From the NCBI RefSeq assembly GCF_016889805.1, contig NZ_CP069535.1, positions 1,240,001 to 1,304,000 of the forward strand: DNA of 64,000 nucleotides. Direction: 5' to 3'. Both the position numbers and the translations under genes were made by a program. This document shows, one piece after another, positions 18,644 through 28,333 of the stretch. The notes under the pieces were generated by a model. That model did not search any database and was not told the origin of the DNA. It worked only from the letters and a program-made list of their open reading frames with translations. This DNA comes from Rhodanobacter sp. FDAARGOS 1247. Its GTDB lineage: Bacteria; Pseudomonadota; Gammaproteobacteria; Xanthomonadales; Rhodanobacteraceae. Numbering within the stretch: the first letter of the stretch is position 1; each line of letters begins with the position of its first letter.

Positions 18644-19258
18644 ATGCCTTTTGACCTGCCGCCCGTGACCCGCAACCTGCTGATCGCCAACGTCGCGGTG
18701 TTCCTGCTGCAGAAGGTGATGGGGCAGGCGTTGCTGATGAACTTCGCGCTGTGGCCGCTGGGTTCGGGCCTGTTCGGGGTGTGGCAGATCGTCACCAGCG
18801 CGTTCATGCATGGCAGCCTCGCCCATATCGCGTTCAACATGATCGCGCTGTACATGTTCGGCGGCACCATCGAGCGCACCTTCGGCGCACGCAATTTCAC
18901 CATCTACTACTTCGTCTGCGCCATCTCCGCCTCGCTGCTGCAGCTGGCCGTGCTGTGGTTCTTTCCGGGCCAGGTCGGCCCCACGCTGGGCGCGTCGGGC
19001 GCGATCTTCGGCTTGCTGCTGGCGTTCGGCATGCTGTATCCGCAGGAGAAGGTGATGCTGATCTTCCTGCCGATCCCGATGCCGGCGTGGCTGTTCGTGA
19101 GCCTGTACGCGGCCGCGGAGCTGACCATGGGCGTGACCGGCATCGAGCCGGGCGTCGCCCACTTCGCCCATCTCGGCGGCATGCTGGGCGGCATCGTGCT
19201 GATCCAGTACTGGCGCGGGCGGCTGCCGTGGAAGCCGCGGCGACGCCTGCTGCGCTGA
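18644..19258 (+). CDS. Rhomboid-family intramembrane serine protease
   Basis: A 204-residue membrane protein with six predicted helices. The catalytic serine is S118 in LGASGAIFGLLLAFG and the histidine is in HFAHLGGMLGG (H173/H176, with H176 as the usual partner). The loop 1 segment and AFMHGSLAHIAFNM (with the conserved HxxxN-type stretch) are also present, so it is predicted to be active. Rhomboids cut transmembrane segments of substrate proteins in the inner membrane. I chose the ATG at 18644 over the adjoining TTG. Its stop codon TGA is also the first triplet of the structured repeat at 19255-19451. Confidence 0.93.
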   Translation: MPFDLPPVTRNLLIANVAVFLLQKVMGQALLMNFALWPLGSGLFGVWQIVTSAFMHGSLAHIAFNMIALYMFGGTIERTFGARNFTIYYFVCAISASLLQLAVLWFFPGQVGPTLGASGAIFGLLLAFGMLYPQEKVMLIFLPIPMPAWLFVSLYAAAELTMGVTGIEPGVAHFAHLGGMLGGIVLIQYWRGRLPWKPRRRLLR

Positions 19259-19451
19259 GAGGTTGTGATTTTTCAACCTCGAAGCCCGGCCATGGTGAGG
19301 GCATGGATGCCCGAATTGAGGCAACGCAGGAGCAATTGCTCGATGGCCGGACGTGGATCGGTCACGCAAGTGACTGATTCACGTGAGCACGTCCGGGCAT
19401 GTACCGGACGTGCGATAGAAGAAAACCACAGGAAGTGGTTTTCTTCACAGG
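19255..19451 (+). repeat. Structured repeat, left copy (downstream of rhomboid gene)
   Basis: A 197-base element that begins with the stop codon of the rhomboid gene. It contains a first hairpin GAGGTTG / CAACCTC (19259-19280), a GTCAC/GTGAC stem, a 10-bp stem GCACGTCCGG / CCGGACGTGC around 19388-19413, and a last hairpin GAAAACCAC / GTGGTTTTC around 19421-19443. The same element occurs inverted at 22427-22573, on the other side of rapA. The left copy has about 50 extra bases in its middle. With the final hairpin it could end transcription of both convergent genes (rhomboid and rapA). It is not coding. Confidence 0.85.
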
Positions 19452-19497
19452 CTCTGAGCGGTGAAGCAGCCCTGCGAGGTTCGGGCAGGGGCCGGCG

Positions 19498-22338
19498 TCA
19501 GCGCAGGGCGAGGAAGTCCGCGCTGACCACGAAGCGTACGGCGTCCAGGCGCAGCCGTGACTGCGGCAGGGCGCCCAGCAGTTCGGAGCGTTCGGCGACG
19601 ACCGCGGCGATTTCCGCCTCGCTGACCGACGGATTGACCGCACGCAGCGCCAGCAGCCGCGACAGCTCGGCATCCAGCGTCGTGGTGGCCAGGTCGGTGG
19701 CTTCCTCGATCCGCGTCTTCGCCTGCACGCCGGCCAGTGCCTCGGCGCGCTCCAGCATCGGCGGTACCAGCTTGCCCAGGAACTTGCGGTAGCGCACCAC
19801 TTCAATGTTGCGGTCGCCCGCCTTGCGCAGCGCGATGTCGCTGGGTTCGAAATCGGCGCGTTCGGCGAGTCGGGTGTCCACCGTGATCACGATCGGCAGG
19901 ATCGGCAGGAAGCGCTCGGCGTCGAGCCGGCGATCGGCGACGCACTCGAGCAGGAACACCGCCTGCAGCAGCGCGCTGCGCGGCGGCAGCGCGTCGTCGA
20001 CCATGAACGCGGCGTTGCCCTGCTCGCCGGACAGCGCCAGGTCCATCGCGCCGGCGACCAGCGGGTGGTCGAGCCGCAACAGCGGCAGTTCCTCGCGGGC
20101 CAGCGCCACGTCGCGCACGAAGGTGACCGATTGCGGACCGTCGGCGAAACCGGGCAGGGCATCGGTGGACAGGTATTGCGGATCGAGCAGCAATACCTGG
20201 CCGCCCAGCTCCTCGGGATGGATGCCGAACGCTTCCAGCAGGCGCTGCACGAAGGCGTCGCGGGCGGGGTCGTGGTCTTCGCGGGCGAACGCCTGCTGCA
20301 GTTCGTCGGCGTGCAGGTCGCGGGTGGCGGCCAGTTCCAGCAGGTGGTCGCGGCCACCGCGGATCAGCTCGGCCATCTGTTCATGGCTGGCATGGGTTTC
20401 GGCCAGCAGGGCGTCCAGTTCCTGATCGCGGTTGTCGTCGCCGCGGGCGTGCTCGTCGGCCAGCCGGGTCAGCAGCTCGCCGTAGCGGCGCAGCAGTTCG
20501 CGGCCGTCGGCCGGGCTCATGCGGAACGCGTCGACGCCTTCGTCGTACCAGCGCGCCAGCACGTGCTGGGCGCTGTCGGCCACGGCCAGGATGTGGATGT
20601 TGATGTCGTGTTTCTGGCCGATGCGGTCGAGTCGGCCGATGCGCTGTTCGAGCAGGTCCGGGTCCAGCGGCAGGTCCCACAGGATCAGTCGATGTGCGAA
20701 CTGGAAGTTGCGCCCCTCCGAGCCGATCTCCGAACACAGCAGCAATCGCGCGCCGTCAGGCTGGGCGAAGTAGGCGGCGTTGCGGTCGCGCTGGATGATG
20801 CCGAGGCCTTCGTGGAAGCGCGCCACGCCGACGCCGCTGCGGGTGCGCAGCACTTCTTCCAGCGCCAGCACCTTGGCCTGGCTGCGGCAGATCAGCAGGA
20901 ACTTGTCCTGCGGGTGCTGCTCCAGCAGGCCGATCAGCGCATCCACCCGCGGGTCGGCGCTGTAGTCGATCTCGATCAGCGCCGGCGGCTGCAGGATGTC
21001 GGCATGGAACTCGGCCAGCAGCGACTGGCGCGTGCTTTCGTCCACCGTGTCCGCGTCCAGCAGGTGCCATTCGGGCAAGCGCTTCGGGAAGCCGCCCACG
21101 CCGGCGCGGTTGTTGCGGAACATCGCGCGGCCGGTGCCGTGGCGATCGATCAGCGCGGCCAGCAGTTCGCGGGCATTGGCCGGACTGGTCGAGTCGGCCA
21201 GTCGCGCGGTGAGCGCCGCGTCGCCGTGGAAGGCGTCGGCGAGGGTGGCGCGCTGCAGGTCGTCCAGCGGCTCGCCGTCGAGCAGCCGGTCGGCGATCTT
21301 CGACAGCGCCTGGTAGGTATCGGCCTCGGCCAGATAGCCGTCCAGATCGTGGTAACGCTGGGGGTCGAGCAGGCGCAGGCGGGCGAAGTGGCCGCTGCGT
21401 CCGAGCTGTTCGGGGGTGGCGGTGAGCAGGATCACGCCGGGAATCGCCGCGGCCAGTCGCTCCACCATCGTGTAGCGCGGGCTGGCCGCTTCCGGCGACC
21501 ACGCCAGGTGATGGGCTTCGTCCACCACCAGCAGGTCCCACGGCGCTTCCAGCAATTGCTTCGCGTATTTCGGCGAGCTTTCCAGGAAGCCGAAGTCGGC
21601 GATCACCAGTTGCTCGTCCTCGAACGGATTGCCGGCGTCGCCGGCCTGTTCGAGTGCCTCGCAGCGCTCCTCGTCGTAGATCGCGAAGCTGAGGTTGAAG
21701 CGGCGCAGCATCTCGACGAACCACTGGTAGACCAGGGTGTCGGGCAACAGCAGCAGCACCCGCGAGGCGCGGCCGGTGGCAAGCTGGCGCGCGATGATCA
21801 TGCCCGCCTCGATGGTCTTGCCCAGGCCGACCTCGTCGGCCAGCAGCACGCGGGGCGGCCGACGGGCGGAGGCAATCCCGGCCACGCGCAGCTGGTGCGG
21901 CACCAGTCCGATCCGCGCCGCGCCCAGGCCCCACATCGGCGAACGGCGCGCCTCGGCGCGCCGCTTCAGGCCTTCCAGGCGCAGCTCGAAGTGCGCCACG
22001 GTGTCGGTGCGGCCGCCGATCAGGCGGTCGTCGGCCTGGCTCACGCTCTGCTCGTCGTCGAGCTGGCCTTCCTCCAGTTCGCGCCCTTCGCCCCGATAGA
22101 TCAGCAGTTCATCGCGGATCTCCACCCGCTCGACCAGGAACGCGATGCCCTTGCCGGCCACGCGCTGGCCGGCGCGGAACTCGGCGCGCAGCAGCGGCGC
22201 CGAATCCATCGCGTAGGGGCGCAGTACCCCGGCCTTGGCGAACAGCACCTGCACGCCGCGTCCCTCGACGCGCAGTACGGTGCCGAGGCCGAGCTCGGGT
22301 TCGGCGGAGGAGATCCAGCGTTGACCAGGAACAAACAT
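19498..22338 (-). CDS. rapA: RapA, RNA polymerase-associated SWI2/SNF2 ATPase
   Basis: A 946-residue Snf2-type ATPase that binds RNA polymerase and promotes its recycling after stalling; E. coli RapA has 968 residues. The N-terminal Tudor-like region starts FVPGQRWISSAEPELGLGTV. Walker A is ADEVGLGKTIEAG, the DEAH box is VVDEAHHLAW, and helicase motifs V and VI are SEIGSEGRNFQFAHRLI and EQRIGRLDRIGQ. The C-terminal RapA domain is complete to residue 946. The gene stands alone on the minus strand, bounded on both sides by inverted copies of the same repeat. Confidence 0.96.
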   Translation of the reverse strand: MFVPGQRWISSAEPELGLGTVLRVEGRGVQVLFAKAGVLRPYAMDSAPLLRAEFRAGQRVAGKGIAFLVERVEIRDELLIYRGEGRELEEGQLDDEQSVSQADDRLIGGRTDTVAHFELRLEGLKRRAEARRSPMWGLGAARIGLVPHQLRVAGIASARRPPRVLLADEVGLGKTIEAGMIIARQLATGRASRVLLLLPDTLVYQWFVEMLRRFNLSFAIYDEERCEALEQAGDAGNPFEDEQLVIADFGFLESSPKYAKQLLEAPWDLLVVDEAHHLAWSPEAASPRYTMVERLAAAIPGVILLTATPEQLGRSGHFARLRLLDPQRYHDLDGYLAEADTYQALSKIADRLLDGEPLDDLQRATLADAFHGDAALTARLADSTSPANARELLAALIDRHGTGRAMFRNNRAGVGGFPKRLPEWHLLDADTVDESTRQSLLAEFHADILQPPALIEIDYSADPRVDALIGLLEQHPQDKFLLICRSQAKVLALEEVLRTRSGVGVARFHEGLGIIQRDRNAAYFAQPDGARLLLCSEIGSEGRNFQFAHRLILWDLPLDPDLLEQRIGRLDRIGQKHDINIHILAVADSAQHVLARWYDEGVDAFRMSPADGRELLRRYGELLTRLADEHARGDDNRDQELDALLAETHASHEQMAELIRGGRDHLLELAATRDLHADELQQAFAREDHDPARDAFVQRLLEAFGIHPEELGGQVLLLDPQYLSTDALPGFADGPQSVTFVRDVALAREELPLLRLDHPLVAGAMDLALSGEQGNAAFMVDDALPPRSALLQAVFLLECVADRRLDAERFLPILPIVITVDTRLAERADFEPSDIALRKAGDRNIEVVRYRKFLGKLVPPMLERAEALAGVQAKTRIEEATDLATTTLDAELSRLLALRAVNPSVSEAEIAAVVAERSELLGALPQSRLRLDAVRFVVSADFLALR

Positions 22339-22426
22339 GTTTCAGCCGCGTTTTGCAGGGGGTCGACAATTATCCGCTCCGCGGCGCGCGGTGGGAACCG
22401 TTGTCTGCGGTCGGCCCGGCTCAGCG

Positions 22427-22573
22427 CCTGTGAAGAAAACCACTTCCTGTGGCTTTCTTCCATCGCATGTCCGGTACATGCCCGGACGTGCTCACGCGAA
22501 TCAGTCACTTGTGACTGCTCCGCGACCGGCCGTCCGTGGCCGACCCGAGAGGTTGAAAAACTCAACCTCTCAG
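22427..22573 (-). repeat. Structured repeat, right copy (upstream of rapA)
   Basis: The inverted partner of the 19255-19451 element. On the minus strand it again begins with the TGA stop codon of the gene before it (the PKHD hydroxylase, stop at 22570-22572), then GAGAGGTTG / CAACCTCTC, a CAAGTGACTGATT block, the stem GCACGTCCGG / CCGGACATGC and the final AGCCAC / GTGGTTTTCTTC hairpin. About 100 bases match the left copy nearly base for base. Here it lies 89 bases upstream of the rapA start, so it may also be part of the rapA leader or end the preceding transcript. Confidence 0.85.
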
Positions 22574-23247
22574 GTCTCCGACCACTGCCGCAGCAGGTTG
22601 TGGTAGACGCCGGTCAGTTGCAGCACCGCCGCCGGGTCGGCAGCCGTTTGCGTCAGGCGCTGGATCGAGCCGTCCAGTTCGAACAGCAGGCGACGGCGGC
22701 TGTCGTCGCGGACCAGGCTTTGCACCCAGAAGAAGGAGGCCACCCGCGCGCCGCGGGTCACCGGGGCGACCCGGTGCAGGCTGCTGGACGGGTAGACGAT
22801 CAGGTCACCAGCCGGCAGCTTCACCTCGTGCTCGCCGTAGGTGTCGTTGACGATCAGCTCGCCGCCGTCGTATTCGTCCGGTTCGCTGAGGAACAGCGTG
22901 CAGGACACGTCGCTGCGCAACTGCGCGTCGGCGGACAGCGCCATCACCGCGCCGTCGACGTGGTAGCCGTATTCGCCGCCGCCCTCGTAACGGTTGAAGC
23001 GTGGCGGCAGGGTGCGCAGCGGCAGGGCCGCCGCGTGATAGAGCGGATTCTTCGCCAGCGCCGCCTGCACCAGCTGGCCCAGTTGCAGGCGCAGTGGCGA
23101 GGCGTCGGGCAATTGCAGGTTGCGCTTGACCTTCGCCCCCTGCACGCCGACGGTTTCGCGGCCGTCGGTCCACGCGGCCGCGTCCAGCTCGGCGCGAATC
23201 CGGGCGACCTGCGCGGGATCGAGTACCTCGGGGATGTGCAGCAGCAT
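22570..23247 (-). CDS. piuC: PKHD-type Fe(II)/2-oxoglutarate hydroxylase (PiuC/YbiX)
   Basis: A 225-residue dioxygenase of the PiuC/YbiX family. The iron ligands are H96 and D98 in YGYHVDG and H158 in SSLHRVAPV, and R168 is placed to bind 2-oxoglutarate. YbiX and PiuC genes are usually paired with Fiu/PiuA-type siderophore receptors and induced by iron limitation, and here the receptor gene lies 34 bases upstream on the same strand. The substrate is not firmly known; processing of a siderophore or of the receptor has been proposed. The repeat at 22427-22573 begins at its stop codon. Confidence 0.92.
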   Translation of the reverse strand: MLLHIPEVLDPAQVARIRAELDAAAWTDGRETVGVQGAKVKRNLQLPDASPLRLQLGQLVQAALAKNPLYHAAALPLRTLPPRFNRYEGGGEYGYHVDGAVMALSADAQLRSDVSCTLFLSEPDEYDGGELIVNDTYGEHEVKLPAGDLIVYPSSSLHRVAPVTRGARVASFFWVQSLVRDDSRRRLLFELDGSIQRLTQTAADPAAVLQLTGVYHNLLRQWSET

Positions 23248-23281
23248 GAAGCACCTGTGACTTAGGGCGGGAAGCCGAGGA

Positions 23282-25621
23282 TCAGAAACGGATGTTGGCA
23301 GTGAGCATCGCCGCGCGCGGCGTGCCCGGGGTGTAACGGTAGCCGCTCTTGTTGATCGCCGCGACGTAGTCCTTGTCGAACAGGTTGTACAGGTTCAACT
23401 GCAGGTCGAAATGCTTGCTGACCGGATAGCTGGCCATCGCGTCGAACACCCAGTACGCCTCGGTGAACGCCGGCGTGCCGATCGCGCCGTCGGTGCCGCG
23501 CTTCATTTCGCCGGCATAACGGGCACCGCCGCCGATGGTGAGGTTGAACGGCAGGTGGTAGGTGGTCCAGGCGGTGAATGCGCTCTTCGGGGTATAGGCC
23601 AGGTCGCTGGAACCGTCGTTGGCGACGGCCTTGCCGCTGGTCACCCTGGCGTCCATCGTGGTGTAGCCGGCGCTGACCGCCCAGTTGTCGGTGAGCTTGC
23701 CGACCATGCTCAGCTCGATGCCCTGCACGCGCTTCTCGCCGACCTGGTAATACTGCAGGTCGACCGGGTCCTGCACCAGGTCATTGGTGACGGTGGTGCG
23801 GTACAACGCGCCGGTCAGCAGCAGTCTTTCGCCGAGCAGGTCCCACTTGCTGCCCAGCTCGACGGTGCGGGCCTTCTGCGGATCGAAGTCGGGGTTGTCG
23901 GCGCTGTTGGCCGAACCGCTCAGGGTCAAGGTGTTGCCGCCCGGCGGCTCCTGCGACACGGCAAAGTTCGCATAGATGCTGCCATTGGCGGCCGGCTTGT
24001 ACAGCACGCCGAGCTTGTAGCTGGGCAGGTTGCCGGACTTGTCGGCGTCCACGCCCGGCAGCACGCTGCCGGCGGGCAGGGTGCCGCAGGCCGGGGCGTT
24101 GCGGGAGCCGCAGACGACCATGCTGTCAAAGTCGGTCTGGTAGTGGTCCAGGCGCAGGCCGGCATTGACCTGCCACTGCTCGTCGAACTTCAGCGTGTCG
24201 AACAGGTAGGCCGCTTCGGTATCGGTCTGGCCATGCGTGTCGGCGCCGTTGCTGCCGTAGAGCAGCCCGCTGACGTCGGCCTCGGGGTGGTAGAGATTCG
24301 CGGCGGGCCAGGCGCTGCCGGCCAGGGTGGCCATGCCGATGGTGTCGGCCTTTTCGCGGGTCAGCTCGATGCCGGCGCTGAGGTTGTGCGTGACGCTGCC
24401 GGTGTCGAAGCTGGCGGTGAGGTTGGTCTGGTTGGTGACGATGCGGTTGGTCTGGTTCTTGTACGTCGGCAGGCTGCGCGCGATGGTCCAGGTCGAGGGA
24501 TCGGCGGCGTCCGGGGTGAGCAGGTTGGCGGTATCGCCGCGGAACGAAGTCAGCAGGTAGTCCTGGTGGGTGCGGCCCCAGCGCGTGGTGTTGTGCAGCG
24601 CCACGTCGGTCGTGAAGTCGTGCTCGACGATGACGGTGAACATGTCCGCCTTGACGTCGTCATGGTCGGAGGTGGTGCCGTAGAAGTTCGACGGATCGAC
24701 CATCGGCGCGTCGGCGAGGAACGGCCGGGTGGCATCCGGGCTGCTGTAACCGGGCAGGCCCAGGGTCGGCACGCCGCCGTCGGGCAGGTTGTTCTGCTGC
24801 ACGTGCAGGAAGTCGATGTAGACCCGAGTCGGCGTCTTCAGGCCGAACGCCAGCGACGGCGCGACGCCCCAGCGGTTCGCTTCGACCTTGTCGCGCCCCG
24901 GCGAGCCGCTGTCCTGGCCCATCAGGTTGAGGCGGAACGCGGAGTTGGCGCCCAGGGTCTGGTTCCAGTCGGCGGTGGCGCGGCGGTGCTGGCCGCTGCC
25001 GTAGCCGATTGATCCGGAGATGCCGTCGCCCAGTTGCGGCTGCTTGCTGGCCAGGTTGACCGAGCCGGTGGGCGCGGTGCGACCGTAGTCGGTGCCGGCC
25101 GGACCCTTGGCCACTTCCACCTGTTCGATGTTGAACACGTCGCGCGAGATCGAGCCGAGGTCGCGCACGCCGTCCACGAAGATGCTGCCCGAGGTGTCGA
25201 AGCCGCGCATGTAGATGCTGTCGCCGGTGTTGGTGCTGCCGTTCTCGCCGACGTAGAAGGTGCCCACGCCCGGGCTGTTGCGCAGCGCTTCGGTCAGCGT
25301 GGTGGCGCCCTGCTGCTGGATCAGTTCCTTGGTGATCACGCTGATGGTCTGCGTGGTGTCCAGCAGCGGCTGGGTGTATTTCGGCGAGGACAGCTTGTCG
25401 ACGCGGTAGTCGTTGCCGGTGACCGCTTCCACCTGCACGCCGGGCAGGCTCTTGGCCTGCGCCACTTGCGCGCCGGTGAAATCGGCGGGTGTGGTATCCG
25501 TGGCGGCCGCGGGGAAAGCCAGCGCCAGGCCGGTGAACAGGGTTGCCGCCTTCAGCGCGCTCGTCGTCGGGACCTGCCGCTGCGAGGCGACGGGATGCTT
25601 GCGCGATTTGATCGGTGTCAT
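23282..25621 (-). CDS. TonB-dependent siderophore receptor (Fiu/PiuA type)
   Basis: A 779-residue outer-membrane receptor. The signal peptide region ends near [12 protein letters not shown], and the TonB box/plug region includes [33 protein letters not shown]. The beta barrel ends in the classic aromatic C-terminus (ANIRF). Its pairing with a PiuC-type hydroxylase points to a catecholate siderophore receptor of the Fiu/PiuA group, which also admits siderophore-conjugated antibiotics in other bacteria. I chose the ATG at 25621, preceded by GGAGCTC; the frame is open further upstream but passes through the Fur site and a terminator. Transcription probably starts near 25831, leaving a leader of about 210 bases. 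Confidence 0.93.
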   Translation of the reverse strand: MTPIKSRKHPVASQRQVPTTSALKAATLFTGLALAFPAAATDTTPADFTGAQVAQAKSLPGVQVEAVTGNDYRVDKLSSPKYTQPLLDTTQTISVITKELIQQQGATTLTEALRNSPGVGTFYVGENGSTNTGDSIYMRGFDTSGSIFVDGVRDLGSISRDVFNIEQVEVAKGPAGTDYGRTAPTGSVNLASKQPQLGDGISGSIGYGSGQHRRATADWNQTLGANSAFRLNLMGQDSGSPGRDKVEANRWGVAPSLAFGLKTPTRVYIDFLHVQQNNLPDGGVPTLGLPGYSSPDATRPFLADAPMVDPSNFYGTTSDHDDVKADMFTVIVEHDFTTDVALHNTTRWGRTHQDYLLTSFRGDTANLLTPDAADPSTWTIARSLPTYKNQTNRIVTNQTNLTASFDTGSVTHNLSAGIELTREKADTIGMATLAGSAWPAANLYHPEADVSGLLYGSNGADTHGQTDTEAAYLFDTLKFDEQWQVNAGLRLDHYQTDFDSMVVCGSRNAPACGTLPAGSVLPGVDADKSGNLPSYKLGVLYKPAANGSIYANFAVSQEPPGGNTLTLSGSANSADNPDFDPQKARTVELGSKWDLLGERLLLTGALYRTTVTNDLVQDPVDLQYYQVGEKRVQGIELSMVGKLTDNWAVSAGYTTMDARVTSGKAVANDGSSDLAYTPKSAFTAWTTYHLPFNLTIGGGARYAGEMKRGTDGAIGTPAFTEAYWVFDAMASYPVSKHFDLQLNLYNLFDKDYVAAINKSGYRYTPGTPRAAMLTANIRF

Positions 25622-25837
25622 GAGAGCTCCATGGGTGAACGGGATTTGCATGCGGACAGGGCCTGGCGGGTCTGGCGCATGCAAAGGTCTTGCATTGGCT
25701 GGATGCAGGTTTCGGGGCCAGCCGAACGCGCACCGAAGCAGATCAGCGTGCGTCGTGTCGTCCGACGGGAAACAACCTGGAAATGGCGAACATTCCGGCT
25801 TGCTGCGCGAATGCGCTGGCGGCCGGAGAAGGTGCCT

Positions 25838-25866
25838 AAGATACTTTAATGAGAATGATTTGCAAT
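25838..25866 (-). promoter_or_regulatory. Fur-box-like operator and promoter for the PiuA-type receptor
   Basis: AATGAGAATGATTTGCAAT at 25848-25866 matches 16 of 19 positions of the Fur consensus AATGAGAATGATTCTCATT. On the minus strand it lies across a candidate promoter with TTGCAA at 25865-25860, a 16-base spacer and TATCTT at 25843-25838. Together these predict iron repression of the receptor and piuC genes. Confidence 0.75.
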
Positions 25867-25920
25867 ACCCAACAAGCCGGCATCTGTCATCCCGCGCTGC
25901 AGCGGCAGGGCGCACACCAT

Positions 25921-25952
25921 GAAAAAGGCCCCGCATTCGCATGCGGGGCCTT
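25921..25952 (-). terminator. Intrinsic terminator after the first M13 peptidase gene
   Basis: Read on the minus strand: stem GGCCCCGCAT, four-base loop, ATGCGGGGCC, then TTTTT (complement of 25922-25926). It is 43 bases past the M13 stop. Nearly the same hairpin ends the second M13 gene at 28254-28284. The rest of the 25622-25994 gap holds the receptor leader and Fur site. Confidence 0.88.
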
Positions 25953-25994
25953 CGTTTCAAGCCGCGATGAATTGCGGCCGGTGTCGATATGGAA

Positions 25995-28115
25995 TTACCA
26001 GATCTTCACCTGCTTGTCGGCCGGGGCCACCATCGCGTCGCCGCTCTTGCACTGGAACGCGCTGGCGAAGGTCGGCATGTTGGACGGCGCGCCCATCGCG
26101 CGGAACTTCATCGGCGAGTGCGGATCGGCATTCAGATAGACCATCTGCGCCTTTTCGCGGATGTCGCCACGCCACACGCGGGCCCAGTTCAGGAAGAAGC
26201 GCTGGTCCTGGGTGTAGCCCTCGATCTTCGAGGCCGCTTCGGTCGGGTTCTTCTTCAGCGCGGTCTGCAGCGCGTCATAGGCGATGTTGAGGCCGCCCAG
26301 GTCGGCGATGTTCTCGCCCAGGGTCAGCTTGCCGTTGACGTGCAGCTCGGGGTGGTCGGCCAGCGGGGCGTAGCCGTTGAACTGGTCGACCAGCTTGCCG
26401 GTGCGTGCCTCGAACTGTTTCTTGTCCGCGTCGCTCCACCAGTTGAGGTTGTTGCCGTCGCCGTCGAACTGGCTGCCCTGGTCGTCGAAGCCGTGGCTGG
26501 CCTCGTGGCCGATCACCGCGCCGATGCCGCCGTAGTTGATCGCGTCATCCGCCTTGGCATCGAAGAACGGCGGCTGCAGGATCGCGGCCGGGAAGTTGAT
26601 CGTGTTGTCGGTGGGGTTGTAGTACGCGTTGACCGTCTGCGGGGTCATGCCCCAGTCCTTGCGGTCGGTCGGCTTGCCGATCTTGGCGATGTCGTACTCG
26701 TAGTTGAACTTGCTGGCCGCCTGCATGTTGGCGTAGTAGTTGTCCTTGGTGATGGTCAGGCCATCCCAGTTGCGCCAGGTTTCCGGGTAGCCGATCTTCG
26801 GCAGGAACTTCGACCACTTGTCCAGCGCCTTGGTCTTGGTCTCGGCGCTCATCCAGTCGAGGTTCTCGATGCGCGTCTTCAGCGCGTCACGCACGTTGGT
26901 GACCAGCTCCTCTGCGCGGGTCTTCGCCTCGGGGGTGAAGTACTTGGCCACGTACAGCTGGCCCAGGGCCTGGCCCATCGCGCCGTTGACCGAACCCAGC
27001 GAACGCTTCCACTGCGGCTGCTGCTGCGGCTGGCCGCGCAGGGTCTTGCCGTAGAAATCGAACTGCGCATCGACGAACGGTTCGGACAGGGCAGCGGCCG
27101 AGTTGGAGATCGTGCGGGCCTTCAGGTAGGCCTTCCACTCGTCCATCGGCGCGCTGGCGAGCAGCTTGTCGAACTCGGCGAAGAACTTCGGCTGCGACAG
27201 CGAGAAGCCCTTGTCGATGGTGACGCCCTGCGCCTTGAAGAACGCGTTCCAGTCGAAGTGCGGGGTGACCTTGTTCGCTTCGGCCACGGTCGCGAAGTGG
27301 TACTGGTTCTCCGGCTTGCGCATTTCCACCCGCGGGATGGAGTGCTGCGCCAGGTCGGTTTCGAACTTCATCGCCAGCGCGGCCTGCTTGCTGGCGTCGG
27401 CGGCGCTGCTGCCGGTCATCTCGAACAGCTTGGCGAGGTACTTGACGTAGGCGTCGCGCACTTCCTTGTTCTTCGCATCGGTGTAGTAGTCCGGCGTGGG
27501 CAGGCCGAGGCCGCTCTGCTCGGTGTAGGCGATCTGGATCTTGGCGTCCTTGAAGTCGGCGCCCGAACCGAAGTTGAACACCGCGCCGTCGCCCTTGGCG
27601 AAGGACTGGTTCAGCCAGGTCGGGAGCTCCTTGTTGGACTTCAGCGCGTCGATGCCGGCCAGGTCGGCCTTGATCGGCTCGAAGCCGGCCTTGTTGCGCG
27701 CGTCCATGTCCATGCTGGAGTGGTACAGCCAGCCGATCTTCTGCTCGATCGAACCGGCCTTGGCGCTGTCGGCGTTCTTTTCCGCGTCGTCAACCAGCTG
27801 GTGCTGGTCGGCCAGGCTCTTCTCGTGCAGCACGCTGAAGGCGCCCCACACGGTCTGGTCGGCCGGGATCGGGTTGGCCTTGACCCACTTCGCGTTGACG
27901 AAGCCGTTGAAGTCCTGGCAGGCCAGCGCGCTGTCGCCCAGTTCGCTGACGTCGAAGATGCTCTTGCCGAGGTCGGCCGCGGCGGTGCCGGCCGCGGCCG
28001 GCGCGGTGCTGGCCGGCGCCGGCGCGTTGTCGGCGGCGTCGTGCTTGCCGCAGGCGGCCAGCGCCAGGCTGACGGCGAGCGCCAGTGCCATGGGCTTCAG
28101 ATACTGCTTGGTCAT
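25995..28115 (-). CDS. M13 family zinc metallopeptidase, lipoprotein (copy 1)
   Basis: A 706-residue neprilysin-type peptidase. The N-terminus MTKQYLKPMALALAVSLALAACGK is a lipoprotein signal with an LAAC lipobox. The zinc site is H537-E-A-S-H541 in IGHEASHGFDDQGSQFDG, with the third ligand region ENIADLGGLNIAYDAL further on, and a NAYYNPTDNTINFPAAILQPPFF substrate-cleft block before it. It ends in KQVKIW. The gene is a tandem paralogue of the one at 28334-30448, and both share an upstream module and a terminator design. M13 enzymes degrade short peptides; an anchored envelope peptide-scavenging role is likely. Confidence 0.94.
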   Translation of the reverse strand: MTKQYLKPMALALAVSLALAACGKHDAADNAPAPASTAPAAAGTAAADLGKSIFDVSELGDSALACQDFNGFVNAKWVKANPIPADQTVWGAFSVLHEKSLADQHQLVDDAEKNADSAKAGSIEQKIGWLYHSSMDMDARNKAGFEPIKADLAGIDALKSNKELPTWLNQSFAKGDGAVFNFGSGADFKDAKIQIAYTEQSGLGLPTPDYYTDAKNKEVRDAYVKYLAKLFEMTGSSAADASKQAALAMKFETDLAQHSIPRVEMRKPENQYHFATVAEANKVTPHFDWNAFFKAQGVTIDKGFSLSQPKFFAEFDKLLASAPMDEWKAYLKARTISNSAAALSEPFVDAQFDFYGKTLRGQPQQQPQWKRSLGSVNGAMGQALGQLYVAKYFTPEAKTRAEELVTNVRDALKTRIENLDWMSAETKTKALDKWSKFLPKIGYPETWRNWDGLTITKDNYYANMQAASKFNYEYDIAKIGKPTDRKDWGMTPQTVNAYYNPTDNTINFPAAILQPPFFDAKADDAINYGGIGAVIGHEASHGFDDQGSQFDGDGNNLNWWSDADKKQFEARTGKLVDQFNGYAPLADHPELHVNGKLTLGENIADLGGLNIAYDALQTALKKNPTEAASKIEGYTQDQRFFLNWARVWRGDIREKAQMVYLNADPHSPMKFRAMGAPSNMPTFASAFQCKSGDAMVAPADKQVKIW

Positions 28116-28196
28116 GGATGTCCCTTGTAGGTGGTGGTGAGTGTGCTTGTTCGGCCGCGTCACAAGTCCCCCCGGACGCGGACGCATGCCCATCCA

Positions 28197-28241
28197 CGCT
28201 AGGCCAAACGTCATGGGCCAGACAGTGTCAAAGGTCAGGGG
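28197..28241 (-). promoter_or_regulatory. Conserved upstream module of M13 copy 1
   Basis: About 45 bases upstream of this gene are shared almost base for base with the region upstream of the second M13 gene (30541-30587): on the minus strand both contain CCCCTGACCT, TGACACTGT and CATGACGTTTGGCCTAGCGT. Copy 1 has TTGACA within the middle block. The surrounding spacers are not similar, so the block is probably a retained promoter or operator. I cannot place a convincing -35/-10 pair. Confidence 0.6.
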
Positions 28242-28253
28242 CACCGGCCGGGG

Positions 28254-28284
28254 AAAAAAAGGCCCCGCATCTGCATGCGGGGCC
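28254..28284 (-). terminator. Intrinsic terminator after the second M13 peptidase gene
   Basis: On the minus strand a GGCCCCGCAT / ATGCGGGGCC stem with a GCAG loop is followed by seven T residues (complement of 28254-28260). It lies 50 bases past the stop of the 28334-30448 gene and is a near copy of the terminator at 25921-25952. Confidence 0.88.
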
Positions 28285-28333
28285 CTGGGGTCGCATCAGG
28301 TCGCGATGCATCGCGACCGGGATGATCGCCGGA

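Noticed and set aside
20065..23265. A 3.2 kb plus-strand open frame opposite rapA and piuC
   Set aside because: It is an antisense shadow. rapA and piuC on the other strand have complete motif sets.
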